Origin: Xanthomonas melonis
GTDB lineage: Bacteria; Pseudomonadota; Gammaproteobacteria; Xanthomonadales; Xanthomonadaceae
DNA length: 64,000 nucleotides
Direction: 5' to 3'
NCBI RefSeq assembly: GCF_020783655.1
Contig: NZ_JAJGQH010000005.1
Span: 62,001-126,000, forward strand
Positions 37,344-47,787 of the stretch are shown piece after piece. Each line of letters begins with the position of its first letter. Within the stretch, counting starts at the first letter, position 1. The translations under genes were made by a program, and so were the position numbers. Below the pieces are notes generated by a model. That model saw nothing but the letters and a program-made list of their open reading frames with translations. It did no database searches and was not told the origin of the DNA.

Positions 37344-39569
37344 ATGATCGCTTTTCTACAACGGTACAACGTCGGCAAGCGCCTGACCTTCGCCTTCGGC
37401 ACGCTGATCCTGCTGTCCTGCGGGCTGGTGGTCGCCGGCCTGTACACCGTGGCCCAGGCGCGCGAACGCATCGACACCGTGGTCAATCGCAATATCGCGA
37501 TCATGCAGCACCTGGAGGACATGACCAACGCCAGCGCCGCCATTGCCGTGCAGTTGCGCAACATCGTGCTGCCCACCTCGCAGCAAGACAACCTGCGCTT
37601 TGCCGGCATCATCAAGGACAAGCTCGCAGCTTACGAAGACACTCGGCGCACGCTGTACGTGTTCTCCGCATCGCCGGAAGCGGCCGCGCTGCGGCAGAAG
37701 ATCGACCAGGCCAGCCAAGCCGCCGCCAGGCTCAACGCGCAGGTGGCCGATCTCGGCCTGAACTCCAGGCCCGACGAAGCGCTGACGCTGCTGTTGCAGC
37801 AGGCCGCACCGGCGACCGAACGCTGGCAGGCCGCCCTGGCCGAGTATTCGGCGCTGCAGCGCCGACGCGCCACCGAAGCCTATGAGGGCGCGACCGCGGC
37901 CATGGCGCGCGGCCGCGCGATGTTGATCGGCGGAGGTCTGGCGGTGGTGCTGATCAGCAGCCTGCTGGCATGGCTGATCACCCGCAGCCTGGTGCTGCCG
38001 TTGACGCGCGCCACCCGCGCTGCCGAAGCGATTGCCCAGGGCAAGCTGGACAACGACGTCAGCACCCACTGCAACGACGAAACCGGCCGCCTGTTGCAGG
38101 CCATGGACCGCATGCAGGAACAGGTGCGCAACCTGATCGCTGCGCAGCTGGACATGGCCAGGCGCCATGACGAGGGCCAGATCAGCTTCCGCATGGACGC
38201 CAGCGCATTTCCCGGCGATTTCGGCCGCATGGCGCGCGACACCAACGAACTGGTGGCCGCTCACATCAAGCTCAAGATGCAGACCATCCACCTGGTGGAG
38301 CGTTATGCCATCGGCGACCTGAGCGAGGACATGCAGCAGCTGCCCGGCGAAAAAGCCGCCATCACTGCGGCGATGGATCAGGTCAAGCGCAACCTGTCGA
38401 GCATGAACGCCGAGATCAAGCACCTGGCGCAGGCCGCGGCCAGCGGCGATTTCAGCGCTCGCGGCAATGCCGAACAGTTCCAGTTCGATTTCCGCATCAT
38501 GGTCGAAAGCCTCAACCACCTGATGGCGACGGCAGACGGCAATCTCGCTTCGCTCTCCAGCCTGCTGCAGTCGATCGCCGCAGGTGATCTCACCGCGCGC
38601 ATGAGCGGTCAGTATCAGGGTGTGTTCGCGCAGATGCGCGACGATGCCAATGCCACTGCCGAACAACTGGCCGGTATCGTCGGCCGCATCCAGCAGGCCG
38701 CGGAGGCGATCGGCATGGCGTCGAGCGAAATCGCCACCGGCAACCAGGATCTGTCGCAGCGCACCGAGCAACAGGCCGCCAGCCTGGAAGAGACCGCCGC
38801 CTCGATGGAAGAACTCACCTCCACGGTCAGGCAGAACGCCGAACACGCCAGCCAGGCCAACCAGCTCGCCGTCGGCGCCGCCGCGGTGGCAGCGCAGGGC
38901 GGCACGGTCGTGGCCGATGTGGTCGCCACCATGTCCGACATCCAGACCTCTTCGAAGAAGATCGCCGAAATCATCGGCGTCATCGACGGCATCGCCTTCC
39001 AGACCAATATCCTGGCCTTGAATGCGGCAGTGGAAGCGGCGCGCGCCGGCGAGCAGGGGCGCGGCTTCGCGGTGGTGGCCTCGGAAGTCCGCACGCTGGC
39101 GCAGCGTTCGGCCGGAGCGGCAAAGGAAATCAAGCAACTGATCGACGATTCGGTGGACAAGGTCGCCCAGGGCGCAACGCTGGTGGATCAGGCCGGCACC
39201 ACCATGGCCGAGATCGTGGCCAGCGTGCAGCGCGTCACCTCGATCATGGGCGAAATCTCTTCCGCCTCGCAGGAACAGTACGCCGGCATCGAGCAGGTCA
39301 ACCAGACGGTCACCCAGATGGATGAAACCACCCAGCAGAACGCCGCCTTGGTGGAAGAAGCCACGGCCGCCGCCCGCGCGATGGAAGAGCAGGCACAACA
39401 ACTCACCCAGGCGGTGGCCGTGTTCAAGGTGGCTGCGCGGGGTGGGCCGCGCCTGGCCACTGCCGCCCGCCCGGTCACGCGCACCCTCGCCGCGCCACGC
39501 CACGGCGGCGCCGCGATCCCGCTGCCGGCATCGACCGCCGTCGCAGCCGGGGACTGGCAGGAGTTCTGA
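37344..39569 (+). CDS. Methyl-accepting chemotaxis protein 6 (4HB sensor, DWQEF tail)
   Basis: 741 residues starting [18 protein letters not shown], almost the same opening as MCP 4. TM1 about 13-34, periplasmic four-helix bundle with [20 protein letters not shown]2 about 192-212. HAMP repeats: GKLDNDV, GQISFRM, GDLSEDM, GDFSARG, GDLTARM. Signalling domain; ends DWQEF. ATG 37344 is chosen because the MCP 4-like sequence begins there; the open frame upstream to 37044 is unlikely coding. One unusual residue: QEQYAGIEQ instead of the QEQSAGIEQ seen in most of its paralogues. Confidence 0.93.
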   Translation: MIAFLQRYNVGKRLTFAFGTLILLSCGLVVAGLYTVAQARERIDTVVNRNIAIMQHLEDMTNASAAIAVQLRNIVLPTSQQDNLRFAGIIKDKLAAYEDTRRTLYVFSASPEAAALRQKIDQASQAAARLNAQVADLGLNSRPDEALTLLLQQAAPATERWQAALAEYSALQRRRATEAYEGATAAMARGRAMLIGGGLAVVLISSLLAWLITRSLVLPLTRATRAAEAIAQGKLDNDVSTHCNDETGRLLQAMDRMQEQVRNLIAAQLDMARRHDEGQISFRMDASAFPGDFGRMARDTNELVAAHIKLKMQTIHLVERYAIGDLSEDMQQLPGEKAAITAAMDQVKRNLSSMNAEIKHLAQAAASGDFSARGNAEQFQFDFRIMVESLNHLMATADGNLASLSSLLQSIAAGDLTARMSGQYQGVFAQMRDDANATAEQLAGIVGRIQQAAEAIGMASSEIATGNQDLSQRTEQQAASLEETAASMEELTSTVRQNAEHASQANQLAVGAAAVAAQGGTVVADVVATMSDIQTSSKKIAEIIGVIDGIAFQTNILALNAAVEAARAGEQGRGFAVVASEVRTLAQRSAGAAKEIKQLIDDSVDKVAQGATLVDQAGTTMAEIVASVQRVTSIMGEISSASQEQYAGIEQVNQTVTQMDETTQQNAALVEEATAAARAMEEQAQQLTQAVAVFKVAARGGPRLATAARPVTRTLAAPRHGGAAIPLPASTAVAAGDWQEF

Positions 39570-39591
39570 GCGGCAGTTGCAGGCTGCGACG

Positions 39592-39616
39592 CTGCGCCGG
39601 CGACATGCCGGCGCAG
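39592..39616 (+). terminator. Hairpin after MCP 6
   Basis: 10-bp stem ctgcgccggc / gccggcgcag with loop gacat, 23 bases after the stop. No T-run. Confidence 0.45.
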
Positions 39617-39997
39617 TCGCTACATCTGCCCCACCTGGCAGCAATACCTGATTGCAGGGCGACGACGTGGATCGTCGATCGCCCGGAACGGACGCAGCGC
39701 AGGAGGTTGCCGCGGCCTGGCACCGGCGACATCCCCCTATCCTCCATGCGCTGAGCGCCAACCCTCGCTGGCCGCGCAGGCGCGAGCCGGTCTCGCAAGC
39801 CATGTCGAGTCCGCTTCTCCGTCGCATGCGTGCCACGGCGCGGAATGTCCGATCGCCGGCAGTGCGCAGTGCATGCGATGACACGACGAATGCCAGCGCT
39901 TTGGCTGCCGCATGCACGGCGATCAATCCCTCAGCGGACTGCAGCAATGGTCCATGCACGCTGGATGCGCTCTCAACAGTAGAGCGATAGCCGGAAC

Positions 39998-40011
39998 TGG
40001 AAGCGCTTCCA
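39998..40011. promoter_or_regulatory. LacI-type palindrome upstream of MCP 7
   Basis: TGGAAGCGCTTCCA, a perfect 14-bp palindrome with the central CG found in LacI/GalR-family operators. It is 44 bases upstream of the sigma-28 -35 element of MCP 7. The rest of the gap 39617-39997 shows nothing else. Confidence 0.4.
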
Positions 40012-40054
40012 ATGAACGAAGCTCTCAGATTTGTGCAGGTTTCGATAGAAAAGA

Positions 40055-40081
40055 TCAATTTCGCGCATAACCGGCCGTTAT
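40055..40081 (+). promoter_or_regulatory. FliA (sigma-28) promoter for MCP 7
   Basis: TCAA at 40055-40058, 15-base spacer, GCCGTTAT at 40074-40081; 47 bases before the MCP 7 start. Confidence 0.55.
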
Positions 40082-40127
40082 CGCTCTCACGCATTCGTAA
40101 CGCCCACCCCAGGGCAAGGTCGACCCC

Positions 40128-42800
40128 ATGCATTTCTTCAACCGACTTTCCGTTGGTACCCGGCTCTCCGTCCTGCTGACCCTGATCATTGCGATCTCGC
40201 TGGGCCTGCTGGCCCTGACGATCTACCGGCAATCGGCCGGAGACATCGAATCGCAGGTCAAGGCCGAACTGCGCTCCAGCACCCGGCTGATGCAGCAATC
40301 GGTGGCGATGTACGACGTGACCCTGACCGAAGGTACCCAGCGCCTTGGCAGCGTCTTCGACGACATGCTGCCGCGCGGCGCGCGCGAACTGGATCCTGCC
40401 AGCACCGTCACCATCGGCGCGCAGGACACCCCCTCGTTGCGTGCCGGCACCCAGGCGCTGAATCTCAACTTCGACGCGGTGGATCGCTTCGCGCAAGCCA
40501 CCGGCGGCGTTGCGACCATTTTCGCGCGCACCGGCGACGACTTCGTCCGCATCACCACCTCGCTGCGCAACCCGCAGAACGAGCGTGTGATCGGCACCCT
40601 GCTCGATCGCAAGGGCAAGGCGTACGCTGCGCTCTCGCGCGGCGAAGCCTTCACCGGCCAAGCGCAGTTGTTCGGCGAGCAGTACATGACCCACTATGCG
40701 CCGCTGCGCAATGCGGGCGGCGAGGTGATCGGCGCGTTGTTCGTCGGTCGCAACTACACCCAGGGCCTGGCCGCGCTCAAGGCGCAGGTCAGCGAGACCA
40801 AGCTGGGCCAGGACGGTTACTTCATCATCGTCGACATGGCGCCGGGCGACCACCATGGCCAGGTCATCGCCGCACCGCCCGGCACCCCGGCCACCCTGTC
40901 GGCGCTGGTCGCCGCCGATCAGCAGCCCGCGCTGCAATCGGTGCTGGACGGCAAGCAACCCAGCGCCAACCTGCAGCTGCGCGACGCCAAGGGCAATGGC
41001 CAGGCCTTCGAGGTCACCGCCCAGCGCTATGCGCCGTGGCAGTGGGCGGTGATCGGCACGCAGCCGCGCAGCGCCATCGACGACCCGCTGGACGCGTTGA
41101 TGGGCAGCATGCTGGTGTTCTCGCTGGTGGTGCTGGCGCTGTGCGTCGCGGTGGTGTTCATCGCCGCACGCAAGATGGTCACCCGTCCGCTGCTGGCAGT
41201 GGAGCGCGTGTTGGGCGATGTCGCTGCCGGGCGCCTGGACAACCCCATCGAGATCGACCGCCACGACGAACTCGGCCGCCTGCTGCTCAATGCCCGCACC
41301 ATGCGCGACGACCTGCGCGCGCGCCTGGAGCGCGATCACCTGATCGCCAGCGAAGCCCTGCGCGTGCGCACCGCACTGGACGATGTCAGCACCAACGTGA
41401 TGATCGCCGATGCCGAGCGCCGCATCATCTACGTCAACCGCCCGCTGCAGCGCATGCTCAAGAGCGTGCAGGACGAGCTGCGCCGCGACCTGCCGCACTT
41501 CGATGCCGACGCCCTGATCAATGCCAGCATCGACCAGTTCCATCGCAACCCCGAGCATCAGGCGCGCATGCTGGACCAGCTCACCGGCACCCATATCGCG
41601 CAGATCCATGTCGGTGGCCGCACCATGCGGCTGGTGGTCAGCCCGGTGCTGGGCGCCGATGGCGAGCGCCTGGGCTTCGTGGTCGAATGGGCCGACCGTA
41701 CCCAGGAAGTCCAGGTGGAGCAGGAAGTGGCACGCATCGTACAGGCGGCCGCTGCCGGCGACCTGAGCGGACGCGTCGGTACCGACGGCAAGCAGGGCTT
41801 CCTGCTGCAACTGTCCCAGCAGCTCAACGTGTTGCTGGACAACAACGCCGATGGTCTGTCGCGCGTGTCGGCACTGCTGTCGTCGCTGGCGCAAGGCGAT
41901 CTGACCGCGCGCATGGACGGCGACCTGCAGGGCGTGTTCGCCACCATCCGTGACGACGCCAATGCCACCGCCGACCAGCTGGCCGGCATCGTGCGCCGGA
42001 TCAAGGACTCTTCGCTGACGATCAATTCGGCCGCCACCGAGATCGCCACCGGCAATGGCGATCTGTCGCGTCGCACCGAACAGCAGGCCGCAGCGCTGGA
42101 AGAAACCGCCGCCTCGATGGAAGAGCTGACCGCCACCGTCAAGCAGAACGCCGACAACGCCGACCAGGCCAACCGCCTGGTGCTGGATGCGGCCGACGTC
42201 GCGGCCAAGGGCGGCGATGTGGTCGGCCGCGTGGTCACCACCATGGCCGACATCGATCACGCATCCAAGAAGATTGCCGAGATCATCTCCGTCATCGACG
42301 GCATCGCCTTCCAGACCAACATCCTGGCCTTGAATGCGGCGGTGGAAGCGGCACGTGCGGGCGAACAGGGCCGCGGCTTCGCCGTGGTTGCCTCCGAGGT
42401 GCGCACGCTGGCCCAGCGTTCGGCCGGCGCAGCCAAGGAGATCAAGCACCTGATCGAGGACTCGGTGGCCCGCATCGGCAACGGCGCGGCGCTGGCGGCC
42501 GAAGCCGGCACCACCATGCAGCAGGTGGTCGGCTCTGTGCAGCGCGTCACCGACATCATGGGCGAGATCACCAGCGCCTCGCGCGAGCAGGCTGCCGGCA
42601 TCACCCAGGTCAACCAGACCGTCACCCAGATGGACGAGACCACCCAGCAGAACGCCGCCCTGGTGGAAGAAGCCACCGCCGCCGCCCGCGCGATGGAAGA
42701 CCAGGCCACCCAGCTGGTGGATGCGGTGGCGGTGTTCCGCCTCGAACAGGAGGACCGCCTGAGCGCGCTGCTGGCCGACGCGCGCCACGCCTATCGGTAA
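40128..42800 (+). CDS. Methyl-accepting chemotaxis protein 7 (Cache sensor plus cytoplasmic PAS-like domain)
   Basis: 890 residues, the longest receptor here. TM1 about 12-33; a ~300-residue periplasmic Cache_3/Cache_2-type sensor ([48 protein letters not shown]); TM2 about 326-348; HAMP (GRLDNPI); a PAS-like domain about 415-535 ([31 protein letters not shown]); further HAMP-like units ([14 protein letters not shown]); then the signalling domain. It ends [10 protein letters not shown] with no pentapeptide. The signalling region has a few private residues ([29 protein letters not shown]), so it is more diverged from the others. Confidence 0.93.
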   Translation: MHFFNRLSVGTRLSVLLTLIIAISLGLLALTIYRQSAGDIESQVKAELRSSTRLMQQSVAMYDVTLTEGTQRLGSVFDDMLPRGARELDPASTVTIGAQDTPSLRAGTQALNLNFDAVDRFAQATGGVATIFARTGDDFVRITTSLRNPQNERVIGTLLDRKGKAYAALSRGEAFTGQAQLFGEQYMTHYAPLRNAGGEVIGALFVGRNYTQGLAALKAQVSETKLGQDGYFIIVDMAPGDHHGQVIAAPPGTPATLSALVAADQQPALQSVLDGKQPSANLQLRDAKGNGQAFEVTAQRYAPWQWAVIGTQPRSAIDDPLDALMGSMLVFSLVVLALCVAVVFIAARKMVTRPLLAVERVLGDVAAGRLDNPIEIDRHDELGRLLLNARTMRDDLRARLERDHLIASEALRVRTALDDVSTNVMIADAERRIIYVNRPLQRMLKSVQDELRRDLPHFDADALINASIDQFHRNPEHQARMLDQLTGTHIAQIHVGGRTMRLVVSPVLGADGERLGFVVEWADRTQEVQVEQEVARIVQAAAAGDLSGRVGTDGKQGFLLQLSQQLNVLLDNNADGLSRVSALLSSLAQGDLTARMDGDLQGVFATIRDDANATADQLAGIVRRIKDSSLTINSAATEIATGNGDLSRRTEQQAAALEETAASMEELTATVKQNADNADQANRLVLDAADVAAKGGDVVGRVVTTMADIDHASKKIAEIISVIDGIAFQTNILALNAAVEAARAGEQGRGFAVVASEVRTLAQRSAGAAKEIKHLIEDSVARIGNGAALAAEAGTTMQQVVGSVQRVTDIMGEITSASREQAAGITQVNQTVTQMDETTQQNAALVEEATAAARAMEDQATQLVDAVAVFRLEQEDRLSALLADARHAYR

Positions 42801-43005
42801 AGCGCTCGGCTGCCGGCGCGCCTGCTGCGCGTCGGCAGCGAAGCCGCGCCGACGTGTTGCGGCGTCGCCCGGCCCGGATCGGGCGACACCCGCACGGCCG
42901 TCTGGTGCCATGGCGAACGCCCGCATTGGCGACGAACATCGGCCGACGGAGCCCATCGCGCGCGTGCAACGCCCGCCGCGACCACCCCAGGGCAGTCGCA
43001 GACCT

Positions 43006-43031
43006 TAAAGATTCGCTGCGGCAGCCGATAT
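43006..43031 (+). promoter_or_regulatory. Probable FliA (sigma-28) promoter for the PilZ gene
   Basis: TAAA at 43006-43009, 14-base spacer, GCCGATAT at 43024-43031 (seven of eight). The spacer is one base short; 60 bases before ATG 43092. The rest of the gap 42801-43091 holds nothing identified. Confidence 0.5.
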
Positions 43032-43091
43032 CAAGGCGACGCCAGCGCATGCCCGGCGGCGTCATCCCGTTTTCCATCAGTGCTCGTGCTC

Positions 43092-43883
43092 ATGTCCCAA
43101 GGCGATACCTCAGAGTCACAGCTGGACCACGATGCCGATCACCTGCCCGAAGGTGACGAGCGTTATCTGCTGCGCAACAAGCGGCAGATCCGCGGCCTGC
43201 TGCGCCAACTGCGGGACCAGCGCGCCGTGGTGACCATGCATGTCGCCGGCCGCGACATGGCCGTGCCCACCGCCGTCCTGGACGTGGACGAAGACGACGA
43301 CTGCCTGATCCTGGACGGCAGCCACAACGAGACCTCCAATCGCGCCATCGAGGACGCCAAGTACCTGCTGTGCTATGCCCAGCTGGAACGGGTCAATGTC
43401 CGCTTTCGCCTGGAGAAGGCCGTGCGTATCGAACGCGACGTCCATGTCGCCTTCCACGCCGACCTGCCCGAGGCGATGTACCACATGCAACGGCGCGAGT
43501 CGTATCGGCTGGAAACGCCGATCACCGATTCGCCGGTCTGCACCATCCGCCAGGACGAAGCGCAGGGCGGCAACCTCAATCTGCAGCTGCGCGTGATCGA
43601 CATCAGCAGCGGTGGCCTGGCGGTCTCGTTGACCGCCGGCATGCCATTGCTGGAACCGCAACGCACCTACCGCGATTGCACGCTGCAACTGCCAGACGCC
43701 GCCCCCATCGCGCTGCCGCTCACCGTCTGCAGCCAGCACAAGCAGACCCTGCCCAACGGCAGCGAGGGATTCCGCGTGGGCATGCAGTTCAGCGATCTGC
43801 CGCGCGGTGCCGACGAAAGCATCCAGCGCTACATCTTCCGCGTCGACCGCCAGCGCAATGCGCGCAAGAGCGGCGTGTTCTGA
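43092..43883 (+). CDS. PilZ-domain c-di-GMP-binding protein, YcgR-like flagellar brake
   Basis: 263 residues. The N-terminal half has the YcgR-N style beta-rich domain; the C-terminal PilZ domain has the c-di-GMP signature RRESYR (R134, R135, R139) and DISSGGLAV (about 170-178). YcgR proteins bind the motor when c-di-GMP is high and slow rotation. Position among receptors and cheW, with a sigma-28 promoter, supports that role. ATG 43092 is preferred; a GTG at 43080 would add four residues. Confidence 0.87.
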   Translation: MSQGDTSESQLDHDADHLPEGDERYLLRNKRQIRGLLRQLRDQRAVVTMHVAGRDMAVPTAVLDVDEDDDCLILDGSHNETSNRAIEDAKYLLCYAQLERVNVRFRLEKAVRIERDVHVAFHADLPEAMYHMQRRESYRLETPITDSPVCTIRQDEAQGGNLNLQLRVIDISSGGLAVSLTAGMPLLEPQRTYRDCTLQLPDAAPIALPLTVCSQHKQTLPNGSEGFRVGMQFSDLPRGADESIQRYIFRVDRQRNARKSGVF

Positions 43884-43912
43884 ATCCGCCCGCACCACGG
43901 GCGGCGCCTGCC

Positions 43913-43939
43913 TAAAGTTGCCGGGCGGCGCGCCGATGT
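43913..43939 (+). promoter_or_regulatory. FliA (sigma-28) promoter for cheW
   Basis: TAAA at 43913-43916, 15-base spacer, GCCGATGT at 43932-43939 (six of eight); 66 bases before the cheW start. Confidence 0.55.
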
Positions 43940-44005
43940 TGCTAGGGCAACCTCATTCACTCTTCTGCCGCTACCTGTCACTCAGCCGCAACGCCCGGAG
44001 TTTCC

Positions 44006-44488
44006 ATGAACGACAAAAGCACGACCACCGGCACCGGTGGTGAATTCCTCAGCTTCGCCCTGGGCGAAGAGCATTACGGCGTGGACATCCTGAAAGTGCA
44101 GGAAATCCGTGGCTACGATTCGGTGACCCGCCTGCCCGACGCACCCGATTACATCAAGGGTGTGATCAACCTGCGTGGCACCATCGTGCCGGTGATCGAC
44201 CTGCGCCTGAAGCTGCGCCTGAAGGAAGCGCGCTACGACGCCTTCACCGTGATGATCGTGCTCAACGTCGAAGACCGCGTCGTCGGCATCGTGGTGGACA
44301 GCGTGTCCGACGTGATTCCGCTCAACGACGACCAGATCCGCCCGACGCCCGAGTTCGGCGCGTCGGTGGACACCCGCTTCATCTCCGGCATCGGCACCCA
44401 GGACGATCGCATGCTGATCCTGCTGGATATCGAGACCCTGCTCGACAGCACCGAACTGGGCCAGCAGCTGACCGAGGAAGCTGCCTGA
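44006..44488 (+). CDS. cheW: Chemotaxis coupling protein CheW
   Basis: 160-residue single CheW domain that links receptors to CheA. Conserved parts: FALGEEHYGVDILKVQEIRG, APDYIKGVINLRGTIVPVIDLR, VVDSVSDVIPLNDDQI and the C-terminal ILLDIETLL. Length and motifs are standard. It stands alone between the PilZ gene and the small exported protein, with its own promoter, not beside either cheA. A G+C-rich hairpin follows near 44498-44522. Confidence 0.96.
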   Translation: MNDKSTTTGTGGEFLSFALGEEHYGVDILKVQEIRGYDSVTRLPDAPDYIKGVINLRGTIVPVIDLRLKLRLKEARYDAFTVMIVLNVEDRVVGIVVDSVSDVIPLNDDQIRPTPEFGASVDTRFISGIGTQDDRMLILLDIETLLDSTELGQQLTEEAA

Positions 44489-44698
44489 TCCAGCTCGGCG
44501 GCGGAGTCACGGCCGCCGCCGGTTAGTGGCAGGACGTAAGGCGAGATGCATCGGCATTTCGCCGCGCCCAATGCAGGCCGCCATCTGGCGGCCGCTGCGT
44601 TTATGGCGATCGTCACCAGCGACCATCCGCTGTCGGGAAGCTCCCGACACTTGATGAACCACTGATTCGAAGTGAGATGAGAATCACTTTTTCTGGAT

Positions 44699-44725
44699 TC
44701 AAGTTGAACGCCAGGTAGCCGATAG
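44699..44725 (+). promoter_or_regulatory. FliA (sigma-28) promoter for the small exported protein
   Basis: TCAAGTTG from 44699, 15 bases between TCAA and GCCGATAG (44718-44725). Three of four and seven of eight matches, one of the best sigma-28 sites in the window; 62 bases before ATG 44788. Confidence 0.7.
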
Positions 44726-44787
44726 CTGAATGGAAGCCCGTGTGCATAAACGGGTCACCGTTCGACTTTCGATTCTGGAGAATCCCA

Positions 44788-45171
44788 ATGAAGTTCCTGC
44801 TCTCGCTCCTCCCCGTCGCTGCCCTGGTCGTCGTTGCCCCCACCCTGTCGGCTCAGTCGCAGGAAATGATTCCGCCGGAGATGGCAACCCGTTTCGTCGG
44901 CAAGGACGGCATGGTCTGCGGCAAGGTCGAAAAGGCCAAGTACGCGCAGAGCTCGGAGGGCGAACCAACCTTCCTGTACATGGGCGGCATGTTCCCGCGT
45001 CACACCTTCTCGGCCCGCATCGACGGCGCCAACCGCGGCAAGTTCAGCTTTGCCCCGGAAACCCTGGAAGGCAAGGACGTCTGCGTTCTCGGCAAGATCC
45101 AGCGCGACAGCTCGCGTGCCGAAATCGAAGTCAGCTCCCCGGCCAGCCTGAAGCTCGCCACCATCAAGTAA
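44788..45171 (+). CDS. Small exported protein of unknown function in the motility regulon
   Basis: 127 residues. The signal peptide [18 protein letters not shown] ... LSAQSQ predicts export; the mature ~100 residues look like a small beta-barrel ([55 protein letters not shown]), which resembles OB-fold proteins of the nucleic-acid-binding or tRNA_anti-like type. Two Cys (in MVCGKV and DVCVLG) could form a disulfide. CTGGAG precedes ATG 44788. A hairpin at 45181 follows. No known motility protein matches; the sigma-28 promoter and the place between cheW and MCP 8 are the clues. Confidence 0.8.
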   Translation: MKFLLSLLPVAALVVVAPTLSAQSQEMIPPEMATRFVGKDGMVCGKVEKAKYAQSSEGEPTFLYMGGMFPRHTFSARIDGANRGKFSFAPETLEGKDVCVLGKIQRDSSRAEIEVSSPASLKLATIK

Positions 45172-45180
45172 TCCCATCAC

Positions 45181-45208
45181 ACATCGCCACGCCCCTGCGT
45201 GGCGATGT
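45181..45208 (+). terminator. Hairpin after the small exported protein gene
   Basis: 11-bp perfect stem acatcgccacg / cgtggcgatgt, loop cccctg, 9 bases after the stop; no T-run follows. Confidence 0.55.
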
Positions 45209-45253
45209 GCTGTCTGGATTATGCGGACTGACTTCTACGGGGGAATCGTGTCA

Positions 45254-47632
45254 ATGCAATGGATCAACAATCTGAAACTGATGCCGCGGCTGATGCTGGC
45301 GTTCGGCATCGTGCTGCTGATGATGCTCGTGCAGGGAATCATCGCGTATTCGGGCCTGGCATCGCTCAACAACGTCACCAGCGACCTGGCCGGCAACACC
45401 ATGTCCAGCGTGCGCGAAGCAGGCGACCTGCGCGGCATGCTCGGCGAGTACCGCAATGCGGCCTACCAGAACCTGGTACGCGCCAGCGATGCGGTCAAGC
45501 AGGAAGCCAAGGCACGCGCCACCAAACTCAATGGCGAAATCGACGCCACGATCAAGGGCTACCCCCGCCTGATCGAGACCCCGCAGCAGAAGAAACTGTT
45601 CGACGTGTTCGTGGCGGACTGGAAGAAGGCCTCGGCCTCCTATGCCAGCGTCGACGAGATGATCGAGCTCAATCTCCCCGACGACGCCGTCGACACCTTC
45701 GTCGGCGAAACCCGCACGCTGCACAACAAGGCCAAGGATTCGCTGGCAGCGCTGATCGCCGAGGACAATCTGCTCGCGCAGGCCGCCAAAACCAAGGCCG
45801 AGAAGGTCCATGCCACCTCCGTTTCGCTGACGGTGATGGTGCTGCTGATCGGCATCGCCGGCGGCCTGGGCCTGGCCTTCCTGTTCGCACGCTCCATCGT
45901 GCGCAACATGCGCGGCGCGGTGAGCACCGCCACCGAGATCGCCGGCGGCAAGCTGGACGGCCAGATCAATGTGCAGGGCCAGGACGAAGTGGGCGAACTG
46001 ATGCGTTCCATGCAACGCATGCAGCGCGACCTGAAGGAACGCATCGAACGCGATCGCACCATCGCCGATGAAAACCTGCGCATCCGCACCGCGCTGGACA
46101 AGTCCTCCACCGGCACCTTCATCACCGATCCCGAGCGCGTGATCATCTACGCCAACGACGCGTTCATGAAGATCGTCGCGCAGTACGAAAGCAGCATCCG
46201 CCTGGCATCGCCCGAGTTCGATGCGAGCAAGGTCATCGGCCAGCACATCGGCTACCTGGGCCTGTCCGAGACCACGGTGCGCAAGGCCATTGCCGCACTC
46301 GAACGCGACGGCGTGACCAGCTTCGAAGAACGCTTCGGCGAGGTCGTGCTGGCACAGACGGTCACCGGCATCAAGAACGAGCATGGCGAGACCACCGGCG
46401 AAGTCTGCGAATGGCGCGACCGCACCATCGAAGTGCAGGTCGAAGAAGAAGTGGCCCGCATCGTGCGCGCCGCCGCCAGCGGCGACATGAGCGGCCGCGT
46501 GGAAACCGACGGCAAGCAGGGCTTCTTCCTGCAGCTGGCGCAGCAGCTCAACGGTTTGCTGGATGCCAATGCCGCCAGCATCGAGCAGATCTCCAGCCTG
46601 TTGTCGGCGCTGTCGCGTGGCGATCTGACCGTGCGCATGCATGGCCAGTTCAGCGGCGTGTTCGCGCAGATGCGCGACGACGCCAACGCCACCGCCGCGC
46701 AGCTGGCCGACATCGTCGGGCGCATCAAGTCCTCGTCCACCGCGATCAATGCGGCGGCAGGCGAGATCGCCTCCGGCAACACCGATCTGTCGCATCGCAC
46801 CGAACAGCAGGCCGCCAACCTGGAAGAAACCGCTGCCTCGATGGAGGAACTCACCTCCACCGTCAAGCAGAACGCCGAGAGTGCCCGCCAGGCCAATCAG
46901 CTGGCCATCGGCGCGACCGGTGTGGCCTCGCAGGGCGGTGAAGTGGTGTCGCAGGTGGTCACCACCATGTCCGGCATCGAAGCCTCGTCCAAGAAGATCG
47001 CCGACATCATTTCGGTGATCGACGGCATCGCCTTCCAGACCAACATCCTGGCCTTGAACGCGGCGGTGGAAGCAGCGCGTGCCGGCGAACAGGGCCGCGG
47101 TTTCGCCGTGGTGGCCTCGGAAGTCCGTACGCTGGCGCAACGCTCGGCCGGCGCGGCCAAGGAGATCAAGGGCCTGATCGACGATTCCGTGCACAAGGTG
47201 GCCGAAGGCTCGGCGCTGGTACGCAAGGCCGGCGCCACCATGGCCGACATCGTCGCCAGCGTGCAGCGCGTGACCGACATCATGGGTGAGATCTCCGCCG
47301 CCTCGCAGGAGCAGTCGGCCGGTATCGAGCAGGTCAACCAGACCATTGCCCAGATGGACGAAACCACCCAGCAGAACGCCGCGCTGGTGGAGGAAGCAAC
47401 CGCCGCTGCCCGCTCGATGGAAGAACAGGCCGGCCATCTGGCCGAGGCGGTCTCGGTGTTCAAACTGGAAGAAGCCGCTGCGGCCCCCGCGTCCGCACAG
47501 TTGCGCCCGGTGGGGTCGCGTCCGGTGGCGGTCAAGACCGCTGCCAAGCCGGCGGCACGCACGGCGACGGCGCCCTCGCGGCCGGCCAAGCCGCAGGCCG
47601 TCCTGGCCGACGGAAACTGGCAGGAGTTCTGA
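45254..47632 (+). CDS. Methyl-accepting chemotaxis protein 8 (4HB sensor plus PAS-like domain, NWQEF tail)
   Basis: 792 residues. TM1 about 10-31 ([23 protein letters not shown]), four-helix-bundle periplasmic domain, TM2 about 191-213 ([22 protein letters not shown]), HAMP (GKLDGQI), a PAS-like domain about 280-395 ([34 protein letters not shown]), HAMP-like GDMSGRV and GDLTVRM, signalling domain, and the terminal NWQEF. Its PAS/HAMP layout matches MCP 7. ATG 45254 has GGGGGA about 9 bases upstream; a GTG at 45248 would be too close. Confidence 0.93.
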   Translation: MQWINNLKLMPRLMLAFGIVLLMMLVQGIIAYSGLASLNNVTSDLAGNTMSSVREAGDLRGMLGEYRNAAYQNLVRASDAVKQEAKARATKLNGEIDATIKGYPRLIETPQQKKLFDVFVADWKKASASYASVDEMIELNLPDDAVDTFVGETRTLHNKAKDSLAALIAEDNLLAQAAKTKAEKVHATSVSLTVMVLLIGIAGGLGLAFLFARSIVRNMRGAVSTATEIAGGKLDGQINVQGQDEVGELMRSMQRMQRDLKERIERDRTIADENLRIRTALDKSSTGTFITDPERVIIYANDAFMKIVAQYESSIRLASPEFDASKVIGQHIGYLGLSETTVRKAIAALERDGVTSFEERFGEVVLAQTVTGIKNEHGETTGEVCEWRDRTIEVQVEEEVARIVRAAASGDMSGRVETDGKQGFFLQLAQQLNGLLDANAASIEQISSLLSALSRGDLTVRMHGQFSGVFAQMRDDANATAAQLADIVGRIKSSSTAINAAAGEIASGNTDLSHRTEQQAANLEETAASMEELTSTVKQNAESARQANQLAIGATGVASQGGEVVSQVVTTMSGIEASSKKIADIISVIDGIAFQTNILALNAAVEAARAGEQGRGFAVVASEVRTLAQRSAGAAKEIKGLIDDSVHKVAEGSALVRKAGATMADIVASVQRVTDIMGEISAASQEQSAGIEQVNQTIAQMDETTQQNAALVEEATAAARSMEEQAGHLAEAVSVFKLEEAAAAPASAQLRPVGSRPVAVKTAAKPAARTATAPSRPAKPQAVLADGNWQEF

Positions 47633-47647
47633 GTCACCGCTGTCGTC

Positions 47648-47678
47648 CACAACGCCCCGGCACTGCCGGGGCGTTGTG
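47648..47678 (+). terminator. Strong hairpin terminator after MCP 8
   Basis: Arms cacaacgccccggca and tgccggggcgttgtg form an almost continuous 15-bp stem, followed by cattt. It ends the receptor block. Confidence 0.65.
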
Positions 47679-47787
47679 CATTTGGGCATCGCCTGCCACG
47701 CAGTCTCCATGGCAGCCGCCGAGGCCTTCTTGCGCCACAGCGACGCCCGTCCGGCCGCGTGACGCGAGCGGGCACCGTCGCCACGCA

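Noticed and set aside
37356..42956. Very long open frame on the minus strand (over 1800 codons) opposite two receptor genes
   Set aside because: It is antisense to well-supported MCP genes, is His/Gly/Val-rich in a way typical of the reverse of high-GC coding DNA, and has no domain or ribosome-binding site.
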